From contig JBEHXV010000023.1 of assembly GCA_048498515.1 (NCBI GenBank), forward strand, positions 1-64,000: a stretch of DNA of 64,000 nt, read 5' to 3'. The notes under the pieces were generated by a model. It saw only the letters and a list, made by a program, of their open reading frames with translations. It did not search any database and had not been told where the DNA came from. This DNA is from UBA4416 sp048498515. Its GTDB lineage: Bacteria > Bacteroidota > Bacteroidia > B-17B0 > Aurantibacillaceae. Below are positions 15,810 to 24,610 of this stretch, one piece after another. Made by a program: the position numbers and the translations under genes. Numbering within the stretch: position 1 is the stretch's first letter; every line of letters begins with the position of its first letter.

Positions 15810-16991
15810 ATGGCTACACCAAGATTATTTGTTAGTTCAACTTGTTATGATTTACAAGAGATTAGGTTTCAACTTCGACACTTTATTCAGGAATTTGGGT
15901 ATGAACCGGTAATGAGTGAATTTGATGATATTTTTTATAATTATGAATTACACGCACAAGATTCTTGTCTTAAGGAAATTGAAAAATGTCAATTATTCGT
16001 ATTAGTTGTAGGTAACAATTATGGGAGCATTTTTCATAAGGAAAGAGAAGATAATCCAACACCAGATTCCGTTACATTAAGAGAGTTCAGAAAAGCGCTC
16101 TCCACGGACATTTTCAAACATATTTTTATAAATAAATTTGTAGATTACGATTATAAAAACTATAAAAGAGCTTTAGATAAAACTTTATTTAAACATTTTA
16201 AGGATAATAATATTCCTGATGATAAGATTGAAGAAACAAAGCTTATTCTTAAGAAAGAATTCGATAAATTATATCCGTTTCCTTATGATTCATATGTATA
16301 TGTATTTTATTTTATGGATATTATTTATGAATTGAAAGAAGGTAATGCATGTAATACCTTTGAATCTTTCGGAGATATTAAAGAGTCGTTGAAAAAACAA
16401 TGGGCCGGATTTATGCATGAGAACTTAACTAAAAAAGATAAAAAGCTTGAGGCAACTATAAAACCACTTGAAGAAAAAATCTCTCATATTGATTCAAACA
16501 TCAAGAAACTTTTGGAATCTAAAACCTCGACTAATAATTCAAAAATATCTTTTGATATAACAAAATTAACAAGAGATATAAACCTCGAAAGTTTAGAAAC
16601 TATACAGACTACAATTGATCAAACTTTAAATTCAATTTTTTGTTATGAAAAATTCAATGATTTTTCTTTTACTTATGAAAAAAGAATGTGGTTTGGAAAA
16701 CAATTCGATTCAATAAAAACAAAAAATTGGTTGGAAAGTCTAAAAGATTTAGTTCAAAATTATAAATGGTCTAAGTTTTTAATGATTAAAGATATATTTA
16801 AAGGCTTCGATATGTCTAAATACATGAAGCATCATACTGAAATTCCTTATAAGGTAATTTTTGAATTAAACTCCCTGTATGAATCTTTTAGCAAGGAAGA
16901 TAAAATTAGTTTTATAAACACAGTTATGAGAAGATTTAATGATGCTTATGAAGCACCTAAAATAGCAGATGACGATAATTTACCATTTTAA
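15810..16991 (+). CDS. DUF4062 domain-containing protein, AT-rich
   Basis: The 393-residue protein opens with a DUF4062 domain (residues 1-90): 'PRLFVSSTCYDLQEIRFQL', 'GYEPVMSEFDDIFY' and 'CQLFVLVVGNNYGSI', a Rossmann-like, TIR/SLOG-type fold. DUF4062 is known at the N-terminus of STAND NTPases such as nephrocystin-3 and TEP1 and in candidate bacterial immune proteins. Here no NTPase follows: the rest is helical, with a coiled coil 'LEATIKPLEEKISHIDSNI' around residues 210-235, and an unrecognised C-terminus. The DNA is clearly more AT-rich than its neighbours, suggesting recent transfer. It lies two bases before the alpha/beta hydrolase gene. The enzymatic role is unknown. Confidence 0.8.
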   Translation: MATPRLFVSSTCYDLQEIRFQLRHFIQEFGYEPVMSEFDDIFYNYELHAQDSCLKEIEKCQLFVLVVGNNYGSIFHKEREDNPTPDSVTLREFRKALSTDIFKHIFINKFVDYDYKNYKRALDKTLFKHFKDNNIPDDKIEETKLILKKEFDKLYPFPYDSYVYVFYFMDIIYELKEGNACNTFESFGDIKESLKKQWAGFMHENLTKKDKKLEATIKPLEEKISHIDSNIKKLLESKTSTNNSKISFDITKLTRDINLESLETIQTTIDQTLNSIFCYEKFNDFSFTYEKRMWFGKQFDSIKTKNWLESLKDLVQNYKWSKFLMIKDIFKGFDMSKYMKHHTEIPYKVIFELNSLYESFSKEDKISFINTVMRRFNDAYEAPKIADDDNLPF

Positions 16992-16993
16992 TT

Positions 16994-17869
16994 ATGAAAC
17001 GCTCTGTGAAATCTATCCCAAAATTGCTAGGGCTTATTTTCTTGACGTTTTTGTTAAGTTCTGCGATAATTTCCGATGATGAAGAAGGCCATTTTGTTTC
17101 CATACGTGGTAAAAAACAATATGTGCTGGTGGATGGCAAAGGCGAACCAACCGTTGTTTTTCTCACAGGCAAAGGCAGGGACCTGAGTGATTTTAAAAAA
17201 GTATACACTAAGATCAAAAAGAACAATCGCATTTTTGCTTACGACAGGGCGGGAATTGGCGGATCGCAAACCTTGCGCAACCAGCGCAGCATCGATACCA
17301 TGGCCTTTGAGCTCAATGCCTTATTACTAAAAGAAAAAATAAAACCCCCTTATGTTTTTGTGGGTCATTCCCTGGGCACTTACATCATGCGCTGCTATGC
17401 CTCCATGTACCCCGGTACGGTAGCAGGCATGGTGTTCATTAATCCCGCGCATGAAAACGAATACAATTACAGTTTAAGCATCCGCAACGATTCGGCCAAA
17501 ACAGCCTTCAGGGAAGAAATGGAATCTTATATCAAACTTCCTTCGCGCACCAAAGGACATAACGAAGAATCGAAATACTGTTTTGATTTTGACAGCCTGG
17601 GCTTTTCCACCAACCAACGCATCATTAAAAAGCAGAAAGACATTACCGGCATTCCGCTCCACATCCTTATTTCCACCACACCTGATATTGATAATGAATA
17701 CATTGATAAGGAAATAGAAAATACCATTCAGTTCTTTACAGGCTGGAAAAGTTTCAACCCCCAGGTAAAAGTCAGCTCCACCTCAAAAGGCGATTATTTT
17801 TTACACATGACAGAGCCAACCATGGTGGCCGATGAAATTAATGAAGTGATTGGTAAGCTGAAAAAATAG
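16994..17869 (+). CDS. Alpha/beta hydrolase
   Basis: The 291-residue protein has an N-terminal hydrophobic segment (LGLIFLTFLLSSAI), so it is exported or membrane-anchored. The alpha/beta hydrolase fold shows 'TVVFLTGKGRDLSDF' (oxyanion region), 'AYDRAGIGGSQ' and the nucleophile elbow 'VGHSLGTYIMRCYA' with Ser126. A C-terminal histidine in 'YFLHMTEPTMVADEI' fits the triad. The substrate is unknown. It begins two bases after the DUF4062 gene, but its base composition is like the rest of the genome, so the pair may not be a single imported unit. Confidence 0.85.
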   Translation: MKRSVKSIPKLLGLIFLTFLLSSAIISDDEEGHFVSIRGKKQYVLVDGKGEPTVVFLTGKGRDLSDFKKVYTKIKKNNRIFAYDRAGIGGSQTLRNQRSIDTMAFELNALLLKEKIKPPYVFVGHSLGTYIMRCYASMYPGTVAGMVFINPAHENEYNYSLSIRNDSAKTAFREEMESYIKLPSRTKGHNEESKYCFDFDSLGFSTNQRIIKKQKDITGIPLHILISTTPDIDNEYIDKEIENTIQFFTGWKSFNPQVKVSSTSKGDYFLHMTEPTMVADEINEVIGKLKK

Positions 17870-17881
17870 CCTATTAATGTT

Positions 17882-18973
17882 ATGGAAGACAGGTACAAAG
17901 AAATAGAAAATGGACTGAAGAAGAAATGGGTTTTTGCCTGGACACCAAAATACCAGGAAGAGTTTCAAACGTCGATTAAATACACCTTCATTCCATTGAT
18001 CGGGCTCAAAGTATTTGAAAAACTACAATGGGATTGTGTTTTCAGAGATGAAAATTCTTTAGAAGCCAAGCGCAGAAACGATAAGGACGTGTGGACGGAA
18101 AAGATCACGGTAAGCTTTGATGCCGCAGGAACAGTATCAGTTAAAAGTGTTTCATTAGGAAATGAAAATTTTGACAGAGGGCACAATTCTTTGCGGGTAA
18201 AATTGTTCATTCATGTGTTTAACGAAACGCTTAAGGAATACGATCATGACGCGTTAAAGGAACTGGAAAAAGAGTATAAAATAAAAGATAACTGGGAGGA
18301 TTACGTGGTACCCGCGTCTTTGCCTCCACCTGCAAAATTAAAAGAACCCAACATCTTTGTGCTTGTTTCCGGAAGCCTTCTCCTTTCTGTGGTTTTGGCT
18401 TATTCTTTGGCTTTTATAACGCTGCAGGCAAAAGCGTATATCATTGGTGTTTTTGAACTAGGTATTGGCCTTGCCATTGGCTACGCTTTTAAATGGCTCA
18501 TCAGGTGGAGCAATTACCTTTATGGGCAACGCCTGCTAATTATTGCGGGAGTAATAATAGTTCTCGTTTATTCAGGAAATCAGTATTTTCAGTATCACAT
18601 CATTATATCAGAAGAACAGATCACCGGTTTTTCGTTTATTGATTTTATAAAATGGAAGTTTGAGAATGGCTTGCAGCTAGAAAAAATGAATTTAGGATGG
18701 ATAGGTTTGGTTGTTGCTTTTATACTTCAGCTAGTCATCACCTATGTCATTGTTTTTATGAGAGTGTATTCACACATCAATAATTATTTGCTGGAAAAAA
18801 TACCCACCGAGGTAATCGATTATGTGTATTACCTGCACGTTAAAAATAAAACCGAAGTTCAGATCAGGGCTGAGCTTTCTGCCAAAGGCTGGGTGCAGGA
18901 AAGGGACCAGGACCTGGTGTTTGGAACAATAGCCGCTATCCAAGGACAATCGGAACTAAACAGAATGGAATAA
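17882..18973 (+). CDS. Multi-pass membrane protein of unknown function
   Basis: The 363-residue product has a soluble N-terminal domain of about 150 residues ('KKKWVFAWTPKYQEEF', 'WDCVFRDENSLEAKRR') linked by a Pro-rich segment 'PASLPPPAKLKEP' to four membrane segments: around residues 160-180, 185-205, 218-236 and 275-300. The C-terminal 55 residues are again soluble and helical. No named domain is evident. It lies 12 bases after the hydrolase gene and one base before the acetyltransferase gene, so the three appear to be co-transcribed. Confidence 0.7.
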   Translation: MEDRYKEIENGLKKKWVFAWTPKYQEEFQTSIKYTFIPLIGLKVFEKLQWDCVFRDENSLEAKRRNDKDVWTEKITVSFDAAGTVSVKSVSLGNENFDRGHNSLRVKLFIHVFNETLKEYDHDALKELEKEYKIKDNWEDYVVPASLPPPAKLKEPNIFVLVSGSLLLSVVLAYSLAFITLQAKAYIIGVFELGIGLAIGYAFKWLIRWSNYLYGQRLLIIAGVIIVLVYSGNQYFQYHIIISEEQITGFSFIDFIKWKFENGLQLEKMNLGWIGLVVAFILQLVITYVIVFMRVYSHINNYLLEKIPTEVIDYVYYLHVKNKTEVQIRAELSAKGWVQERDQDLVFGTIAAIQGQSELNRME

Positions 18974-18974
18974 T

Positions 18975-19511
18975 ATGAAAACAATTGATCTTCAACCTAC
19001 ACTCGAAAATGAGTTCGTGAAAATTCAACCGCTCAAAGACACTGATTTTGAAGCCTTGTATGCGGTAGCTTCCGATCCTTTGGTGTGGGAACAGCATCCT
19101 AATAAAGACCGCTACAAGAGGGAAGTGTTTGAGAATTTTTTTAAAGGTGCCATGGAATCGCAGGGCGCTTTTTTGGTATTTGACAAGCAAAGCAATAAAG
19201 TGATTGGCAGTTCGCGCTTTTATGAGCTGGATGCAGAAAAGAAAACAATTGCCATTGGCTATACGTTTATGGCCAAAGACCATTGGGGAGGTATCTATAA
19301 CCCGGCCCTGAAAAAACTCATGATGGATTATGCGTTTCAGTTTGTTAATTCTGTGTATTACCACATTGGGGCATTGAACATACGTTCGCAAAAAGCCATT
19401 GAGCGCCTGGGCGCTAAAAAGATCTCGGAAATGGAAATGGAATATTATGGCGAACCAAGCAAGCTTAATTTTTTGTACGAGATCAGGAAAGAAGATTGGC
19501 TAAAGCAATAG
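18975..19511 (+). CDS. GNAT family N-acetyltransferase (RimJ/RimL-like)
   Basis: The 178-residue cytosolic enzyme follows the GNAT layout for ribosomal-protein-type acetyltransferases: 'FVKIQPLKDTDFEALYAVASDPLVWEQHP', 'GAFLVFDKQSNKVIGSSRFY', 'IGYTFMAKDHWGGIYNPALKKLMMDYAF' and 'NIRSQKAIERLGAKK'. The acetyl-CoA pyrophosphate loop corresponds to the region around 'HWGGIYNPALK'. The acceptor is unknown: it may be a protein N-terminus or a small molecule. It is the last gene of the run that begins with DUF4062. Confidence 0.88.
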   Translation: MKTIDLQPTLENEFVKIQPLKDTDFEALYAVASDPLVWEQHPNKDRYKREVFENFFKGAMESQGAFLVFDKQSNKVIGSSRFYELDAEKKTIAIGYTFMAKDHWGGIYNPALKKLMMDYAFQFVNSVYYHIGALNIRSQKAIERLGAKKISEMEMEYYGEPSKLNFLYEIRKEDWLKQ

Positions 19512-19553
19512 GCCTTATCAGTTCGGGTAAAAAATGCGCCTCTTTTCATTTTT

Positions 19554-19614
19554 GTATCGAGAACTTCTCGATACGTATTTGCAAAGAGACAGCAAATACT
19601 ACTCGAAGTGACAA
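19554..19614 (-). repeat. Dispersed palindromic repeat, family A copy 2 (inverted orientation)
   Basis: This is the same element as at 10.53 kb, on the other strand. Its stem is GTATTTGC (19575-19582) with GCAAATAC (19592-19599) around a nine-base loop. The outer part is GTATCGAGAA and TTCTCGATAC around a single C. Stem bases differ from copy 1 but remain paired. It lies between the convergent acetyltransferase and thymidine kinase genes. Confidence 0.75.
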
Positions 19615-19618
19615 ATGA

Positions 19619-20203
19619 TTAACTTTTCACCTGGTTAGCCTCATTATAGCAATCACGGCATAAAGGCTCGTAACTTTCTGTTTCGCCCAGTACAACCAGG
19701 TTTGTTTCATTGGTTTTGCGATGCGAAATGTGCGCCAGGCTTCCGCAACTTACACAAATGGCATGTACTTTGGTCACATATTCGGCAACTGCCAGCAGGC
19801 CGGGCATTGGCCCGAAAGGATTGCCTTTAAAATCCATGTCAAGTCCCGCTACGATCACGCGTATGCCACTATCGGCCAATTGCTTGCACACATTTACCAA
19901 TTCCAGGTCGAAGAACTGGGCCTCATCAATGCCCACCACGTCCACATCATTAGCGAGCAATAAAATATTGGAACTGGCAGGAACCGGTGTGCTGTGAATT
20001 TCATTTCCCTGGTGCGACACCACTTTAATGTCGTGGTAGCGTGTATCGATCTGTGGTTTAAAGATCTCTATTTTTTGTTTGGCAAACTGCGCCCGTTTTA
20101 AGCGGCGGATCAGCTCTTCGGTTTTTCCAGAGAACATGGAGCCGCAAACCACCTCAATCCACCCTTTCCGGCCCGTACTATGTTTAATGTTCTCTAAAAA
20201 CAT
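19619..20203 (-). CDS. tdk: Thymidine kinase (type II, zinc-binding)
   Basis: The 194-residue enzyme phosphorylates thymidine to dTMP in pyrimidine salvage. It has the P-loop 'GSMFSGKTEELIRR', the Walker-B-like 'VVGIDEAQFFD', and 'GLDMDFKGNPFGPMPGLLAVAEYV'. The structural zinc site is formed by two cysteine pairs, 'CVSCG' and 'CRDC'. The lasso region lies between the pairs. Length and motif order match bacterial Tdk. It is monocistronic and divergent from the next gene. Confidence 0.95.
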   Translation of the reverse strand: MFLENIKHSTGRKGWIEVVCGSMFSGKTEELIRRLKRAQFAKQKIEIFKPQIDTRYHDIKVVSHQGNEIHSTPVPASSNILLLANDVDVVGIDEAQFFDLELVNVCKQLADSGIRVIVAGLDMDFKGNPFGPMPGLLAVAEYVTKVHAICVSCGSLAHISHRKTNETNLVVLGETESYEPLCRDCYNEANQVKS

Positions 20204-20277
20204 GTTTATTAATAAACGCTAAAAATAAAGTAAGTATCCCTAAAATGAATTATTTTTAATCTTTAATTATTCACATT

Positions 20278-20889
20278 ATGCAAACGGATATTTTACTGAA
20301 ACAGCTTCATTCATCGTTAGGAGAACTTAAAACCGCTATTGAAAAATTTGAGAAACACCCATCGCCAAGTACCGAGTATGCCGAAAAACTACACGACTCT
20401 ATTTACAAGGCCAATAAATTGGTATCGGCTTACCTGGTATTAAAAGAGCACAAAGATGTTTCGCCCGATCTGAACCTGCATCTTAAGCTCATGAATGTGC
20501 CTTCGCCGGAAGAAAGAACAAGCCTGGTGGAGCCTGTTAAAGATGAGGTGCCTGTTAAACCTATTGAAGTAAAAAAGGAAGAAGTAAAACCCATTGAGAT
20601 TACTGAACCGCCTGTTGAGAGCCCGGCCACTCCGGTTGCCGAAGTAAAGCAAGCTGCCAGGACCTTTCCTGCAATTAGTATTAATATCAACGACAAGTTC
20701 CGTTTCATTAACGAATTGTTTGCTTCAAACGCCAATGAGTACAACATTGCCGTTGAGCAGATCAATGCGGTGAACTCACCGGCCGAAATGACCAGTTACC
20801 TGAAAGGTCTCAAATCCATTTACAATTGGGACGAAGAGAATGAGGTGGTGAAAACCTTGTACTCATTAGCCCAGAAACGTTTTGCCTAA
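20278..20889 (+). CDS. Conserved protein with Pro/Glu/Lys linker, function unknown
   Basis: The 203-residue product has an N-terminal helical region, a low-complexity linker built from repeated 'PIE-V/I-K/T' and 'VEPVK' segments (residues ~80-125), and a conserved C-terminal helical domain starting 'ISININDKFRFINELFAS' and ending 'WDEENEVVKTLYSLAQKRF'. That C-terminal domain is a recurrent Bacteroidota module of unknown role. No signal peptide is present, so it is cytoplasmic. An inverted repeat of family B follows directly. Confidence 0.75.
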   Translation: MQTDILLKQLHSSLGELKTAIEKFEKHPSPSTEYAEKLHDSIYKANKLVSAYLVLKEHKDVSPDLNLHLKLMNVPSPEERTSLVEPVKDEVPVKPIEVKKEEVKPIEITEPPVESPATPVAEVKQAARTFPAISININDKFRFINELFASNANEYNIAVEQINAVNSPAEMTSYLKGLKSIYNWDEENEVVKTLYSLAQKRFA

Positions 20890-20899
20890 TCATACTAAA

Positions 20900-20957
20900 G
20901 GCTTCGACTCCGCCCAGCCTGACAATAATGTCACCCTGAGCGGAGTCGAAGGGTGAA
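20900..20957. repeat. Dispersed repeat, family B copy 2, long hairpin
   Basis: GGCTTCGACTCCGCCCAG and CTGAGCGGAGTCGAAGGGTG face each other across CCTGACAATAATGTCACC, so the block can fold into a long imperfect hairpin. It starts 11 bases after a stop codon and ends close to the M28 peptidase start, so it could act as a terminator. Confidence 0.7.
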
Positions 20958-20962
20958 ATCAT

Positions 20963-22111
20963 ATGAACTATTTTATAACAATTATATTTTCCCTTCTATT
21001 CCTTGCTTCCCAAAGCCAGGACACCACTTATGCCCGCCAGGTTATTAAAAAACTGACTTCCAAAGAATTCCTGGGAAGAGGTTATGTAAACGATGGTGTG
21101 AATAAAGCGGCGACATACCTTTCGCAGGAAATGAAGTCCATAGGACTTTTAAAATTTGGTAAATCGTACGAGCAGGTATATGAATTTCCGGTAAATACAT
21201 TTCCCGGAAAAATGTCGGTTGTGCTGGATGGTCGGACTTTAACAGCTGGAAAGCATTATCTGATCTACCCTTCAGCCAAAACAATAAAAGCGGGTTTTCA
21301 GCTTTTTAAAACAGATAGTGTGACGTATGAAGCCAACGATGGCCGAAAACCCTTCCCGTTAAAAGTAAAACTGAAGAAAAAACTAACCTATACGGTTGAA
21401 ACAGAAGTTGTGGATAACATAACGATTGAACTGTTAAAAGACTCTTTTCCCAATGAGTTAAAGAACATGGATGTGATCTTTGAAAATAAGTTCATTCCCC
21501 GTTTCAAATGCCGTAATTTATGCGGCTACATAAAAGGAACGCAACAGCCTGACACGTTTGTAGTATTTACAGCGCATTACGACCATTTGGGCGCTATGGG
21601 CAAGGACGCTTATTTTCCGGGAGCTAATGATAATGCCAGTGGAGTGAGCGTGGTATTGAACCTGGCAAAGTACTATAAGGCCCATCCGTCAAAATACTCC
21701 ATTGCTTTTATCTTTTTTAGTGGCGAAGAGGCAGGATTGCTGGGTTCTAAATATTATTCGGAACACCCGGTTTTTCCTTTATCAAAGATCAAATTCCTGA
21801 CAAACCTTGACCTGTTAGGAACCGGCGATGATGGCATCATGGTGGTAAATGCTACTGTATTTAAAGAACAGTTTGAAAAACTGAACAGTATTAATACAGA
21901 AAAGAACTATGTAAAACAGGTAAAACAACGTGGCAAAGCGGCCAATAGCGACCATTACTGGTTCACCGAGAAAGGCGTGCCCAGCTTTTTTATTTACACC
22001 ATGGGCGGCGTTTCCTTTTACCACGATATTTATGATGTGGAAAAAACCTTGCCACTCACAAAATATATGGAAGTGTGCAGGTTATTGTTCGAATTTGTTT
22101 CGAAACTATAA
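20963..22111 (+). CDS. M28 family zinc metallopeptidase
   Basis: The 382-residue exported protein has a signal peptide (IIFSLLFLASQSQ). The M28 zinc ligands are in order: 'VVFTAHYDHLGAMG' (His, Asp), 'GANDNASGVSVVLNLA' (bridging Asp), 'FIFFSGEEAGLLGSKYY' (catalytic Glu and ligand), 'LTNLDLLGTGDD' and the C-terminal 'FYHDIYDVEKTL'. The family cleaves amino acids from peptide N-termini. The domain before the catalytic core (residues ~60-190) resembles the usual N-terminal extension. A family B repeat sits just upstream of the start. Confidence 0.9.
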   Translation: MNYFITIIFSLLFLASQSQDTTYARQVIKKLTSKEFLGRGYVNDGVNKAATYLSQEMKSIGLLKFGKSYEQVYEFPVNTFPGKMSVVLDGRTLTAGKHYLIYPSAKTIKAGFQLFKTDSVTYEANDGRKPFPLKVKLKKKLTYTVETEVVDNITIELLKDSFPNELKNMDVIFENKFIPRFKCRNLCGYIKGTQQPDTFVVFTAHYDHLGAMGKDAYFPGANDNASGVSVVLNLAKYYKAHPSKYSIAFIFFSGEEAGLLGSKYYSEHPVFPLSKIKFLTNLDLLGTGDDGIMVVNATVFKEQFEKLNSINTEKNYVKQVKQRGKAANSDHYWFTEKGVPSFFIYTMGGVSFYHDIYDVEKTLPLTKYMEVCRLLFEFVSKL

Positions 22112-22882
22112 TTACCTCAGTTTTTTAAAAGGGTAATAAATTATACCGGCCATACACCATGGTAAATAATACCTGGAAGAAAAATTATAAGAAACATACA
22201 CACCAACAGGCTGTTGTTTTATGTTGAACTCGTAAGAGATTCGTGGACAAAAGGAAAAAGTATTTCCCATTGGCTTATCGTCGGGTCCCGCAGTTTTTTC
22301 ATTATTATAAAATTCGACTACTTCACGAGTGGCGTAATATAAAGGGTAGCCGGCAATATAGGTTTCGGTGTGTTGCTTTGTACCCGTATACCTGACATCC
22401 GCTTTTGCTATTAAATTAAACGAGGCTAAAGGTTCAATACATAAATGCCTAAAGAGAACAAAACGCAAACCCGTGGTAAAATTAATAAAATCAATTTTTG
22501 ATGTATAATTTAGATCGGTTTGGTAGGTTGGATTATTTCCGTATGAATCTTTAATTTCAAAATCGCCCCTGGAGCGCAGGTAGTTGACATTGATAATGGG
22601 TTTAATGTACTTATTCTTTCCAAAAAGGACATTGAATCCCACGTTGATATTGCAATTATAAGTGTACCTGGAATTATCGTCATCCCTATATTTCGTGCCC
22701 GAATCATACCATGACAAGTTACTGTAAGTATTATTAACAACCACGCCGGCATGAATGTTAAATTTAATATAGTTTCCAATTTTTGAAGTAATTTTTGTGC
22801 TGTCCGTTTTTACAAGTATATCCTGACCAATAGAAACAATTGGCAAAAGAAAATACACGATATATAACGCGAATTTTTTCAT
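22112..22882 (-). CDS. Outer-membrane barrel-like protein, single-module paralogue
   Basis: The 256-residue protein has a signal peptide and then a module of alternating aromatic strands ending in 'SYNFSSRYYLPWCMAGIIYYPFKKLR'. It is paralogous to each half of the upstream 568-residue protein. After 'QDILVKTDSTKITSK' it goes directly to 'IGNYIKFNIHAGVVVNNTYSNLS'; the roughly 70-residue domain found at that point in the larger paralogue is missing. The strand pattern suggests a beta-barrel in the outer membrane. The function is unknown. It lies one base downstream of its paralogue. Confidence 0.7.
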   Translation of the reverse strand: MKKFALYIVYFLLPIVSIGQDILVKTDSTKITSKIGNYIKFNIHAGVVVNNTYSNLSWYDSGTKYRDDDNSRYTYNCNINVGFNVLFGKNKYIKPIINVNYLRSRGDFEIKDSYGNNPTYQTDLNYTSKIDFINFTTGLRFVLFRHLCIEPLASFNLIAKADVRYTGTKQHTETYIAGYPLYYATREVVEFYNNEKTAGPDDKPMGNTFSFCPRISYEFNIKQQPVGVYVSYNFSSRYYLPWCMAGIIYYPFKKLR

Positions 22883-22883
22883 G

Positions 22884-24590
22884 TTATCTTAACTTTTTAA
22901 AAGGGTAATAGGTAATGCCCACCATATTCCAGGGCAGCTGATATTCAAAACAGAAATTATAGCTGTAATAGCAACCAAAGCGCTGTTGCCCTATTTTAAA
23001 ATCATAAGATAACCTTGGGATAAAAGACAGGCTTGGCCTTACAAAGAGTTCGGTAGAAGTTGTATTGATCTTTTGTTCCGCATAGGCCGATTCATAATAA
23101 TACCCATTGCCAATGGCGCTTTGCTCCCTGTTATATTCCTTGCCATTGATCTTATTAGTTGCAAATACCGGAATGGTAAAAGCAATGGAGTTGTCAAAGT
23201 TCAGGTGTTTAAAGGCCGTTAACCTAATACCGGTGCTGATGTTTAAAAAATGAACCGTTGAGGTGTAATGTGAAGTGTTCCTGTACTCATAAAATTTATC
23301 AGACTCAAAACGCGTGTATCCAAAATTCCGTGTAAACTCTGATTTTGATTGCACATACGATAGACCTACGATGTGTTTGCAAAATGAACTGTTGCCGTGT
23401 GCAAGATTGATCCCAATATTTAAACCTGTTTCCTGGTGCCTTGTATACTTTGTGTCAAAGTAGTCGTAGGTATATGCCGGAGATTTATGAGTATTATTTT
23501 CTCCCCGTGGTTTATTCGAATTCCGCCTGTTTACCACAACACCTAAATCCGCGCTTACTTCAATATGCTTAAACAGCTGCAGCTTTTTACCACCCAAAGG
23601 GCCACTTAATTTTTTAAAGGGATAGTAGCTTATGCCAAGCATATACCATGGTAAGCGGTACTGGTAGGCCATGTTGTAAGAGAAGTAAGCGCCTAAGGTG
23701 CGCTGCTTGATCTTAAACTCATATGACACTCTTGGACAAAAAGAAACGGTGCTATTGATATTTCTTCTATCCTTGTTTGCAGGAGTATTATTAAAATACT
23801 CTGTTTCCTGGCTTATGATTTCATGGTTTGGCCCCCCGGAAAAAGTAGTGGAAACATTGGTTCCCGTCATTCTTTCATCTACGTTCGCAACAATATTAAA
23901 GGCAACCATTGGCTCAAGATAGATATGCCTGCCAACCAGGAACCGGATGCCTGTAACCAGGTTTATAAAATCAACTCGAGATACGTAATGAATATTACTT
24001 CTATAGGACGTATAGTTTGAGCCCCCGTAATAATTATGATCGTATTCACCTTTTGAACGCAGATAGTTTATTCCAATGATGTGTTTTACATAAGGGCTTT
24101 TTCCCAATATAAAATTGATCCCTATGTTAGGATTGAAATTATAATTCACATCACTTTTTGGGGAATAATCTTCAGAACTGGTATGAGAGGGAGGAGGTTT
24201 ACTACGGCTTAAGTTAGCGAAACTGTTATTGAACACAACACCTGCCTGCACACTGAACCGAACATAGTCGCCAATCCTGGCAGCTTTTTTAATGCTGTCT
24301 AGTTTTGCCTGTTTTACTGCGGCCACATCAACATAAATTGGCTTAGGCTCTTCTGAAACGTGGAAATGTTCAGTCTGCCCGTTTTGATAAATGACATAGG
24401 CAAATTCATTTTTAGGGTTAACAAGCGTCGGGCCTTCCTGGTAATTGAAATATTTAAATTTTATTTCAGCAGGTCGTATTTCCAGAATCTTCGCTTCAAT
24501 TTTCGAGCTGTCCCTTTTTACAAGAACATCCTGGCCAAACGACATGGCAGAAGTGAATAAGAGCAAACTATAGAGGGTATATTTTCCCAT
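22884..24590 (-). CDS. Outer-membrane protein with two tandem barrel-like modules
   Basis: The 568-residue product has a signal peptide, a small N-terminal domain (residues ~20-90, 'DVLVKRDSSKIEAKILEIRP', 'EFAYVIYQNGQTE') common in Bacteroidota surface proteins, and two copies of a ~230-residue module. The copies open with 'YVRFSVQAGVVFNNSFANLS' and 'HIEVSADLGVVVNRRNSN' and close with 'YYPFKKLSG' and 'YYPFKKLR'. Each has 'LPW-M-GI-YYPFKKL' as its last strands. Two barrels in one chain is unusual. The operon runs pccB, membrane protein, this gene, then the single-module paralogue. Confidence 0.7.
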   Translation of the reverse strand: MGKYTLYSLLLFTSAMSFGQDVLVKRDSSKIEAKILEIRPAEIKFKYFNYQEGPTLVNPKNEFAYVIYQNGQTEHFHVSEEPKPIYVDVAAVKQAKLDSIKKAARIGDYVRFSVQAGVVFNNSFANLSRSKPPPSHTSSEDYSPKSDVNYNFNPNIGINFILGKSPYVKHIIGINYLRSKGEYDHNYYGGSNYTSYRSNIHYVSRVDFINLVTGIRFLVGRHIYLEPMVAFNIVANVDERMTGTNVSTTFSGGPNHEIISQETEYFNNTPANKDRRNINSTVSFCPRVSYEFKIKQRTLGAYFSYNMAYQYRLPWYMLGISYYPFKKLSGPLGGKKLQLFKHIEVSADLGVVVNRRNSNKPRGENNTHKSPAYTYDYFDTKYTRHQETGLNIGINLAHGNSSFCKHIVGLSYVQSKSEFTRNFGYTRFESDKFYEYRNTSHYTSTVHFLNISTGIRLTAFKHLNFDNSIAFTIPVFATNKINGKEYNREQSAIGNGYYYESAYAEQKINTTSTELFVRPSLSFIPRLSYDFKIGQQRFGCYYSYNFCFEYQLPWNMVGITYYPFKKLR

Positions 24591-24610
24591 TCTATACCAA
24601 GATAGAGAAA

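Noticed and set aside
16994..19511. Hydrolase, membrane protein and acetyltransferase as parts of an imported defence island with DUF4062
   Set aside because: Their base composition resembles the rest of the window and none has a defence-specific motif; only tight spacing links them to the DUF4062 gene.
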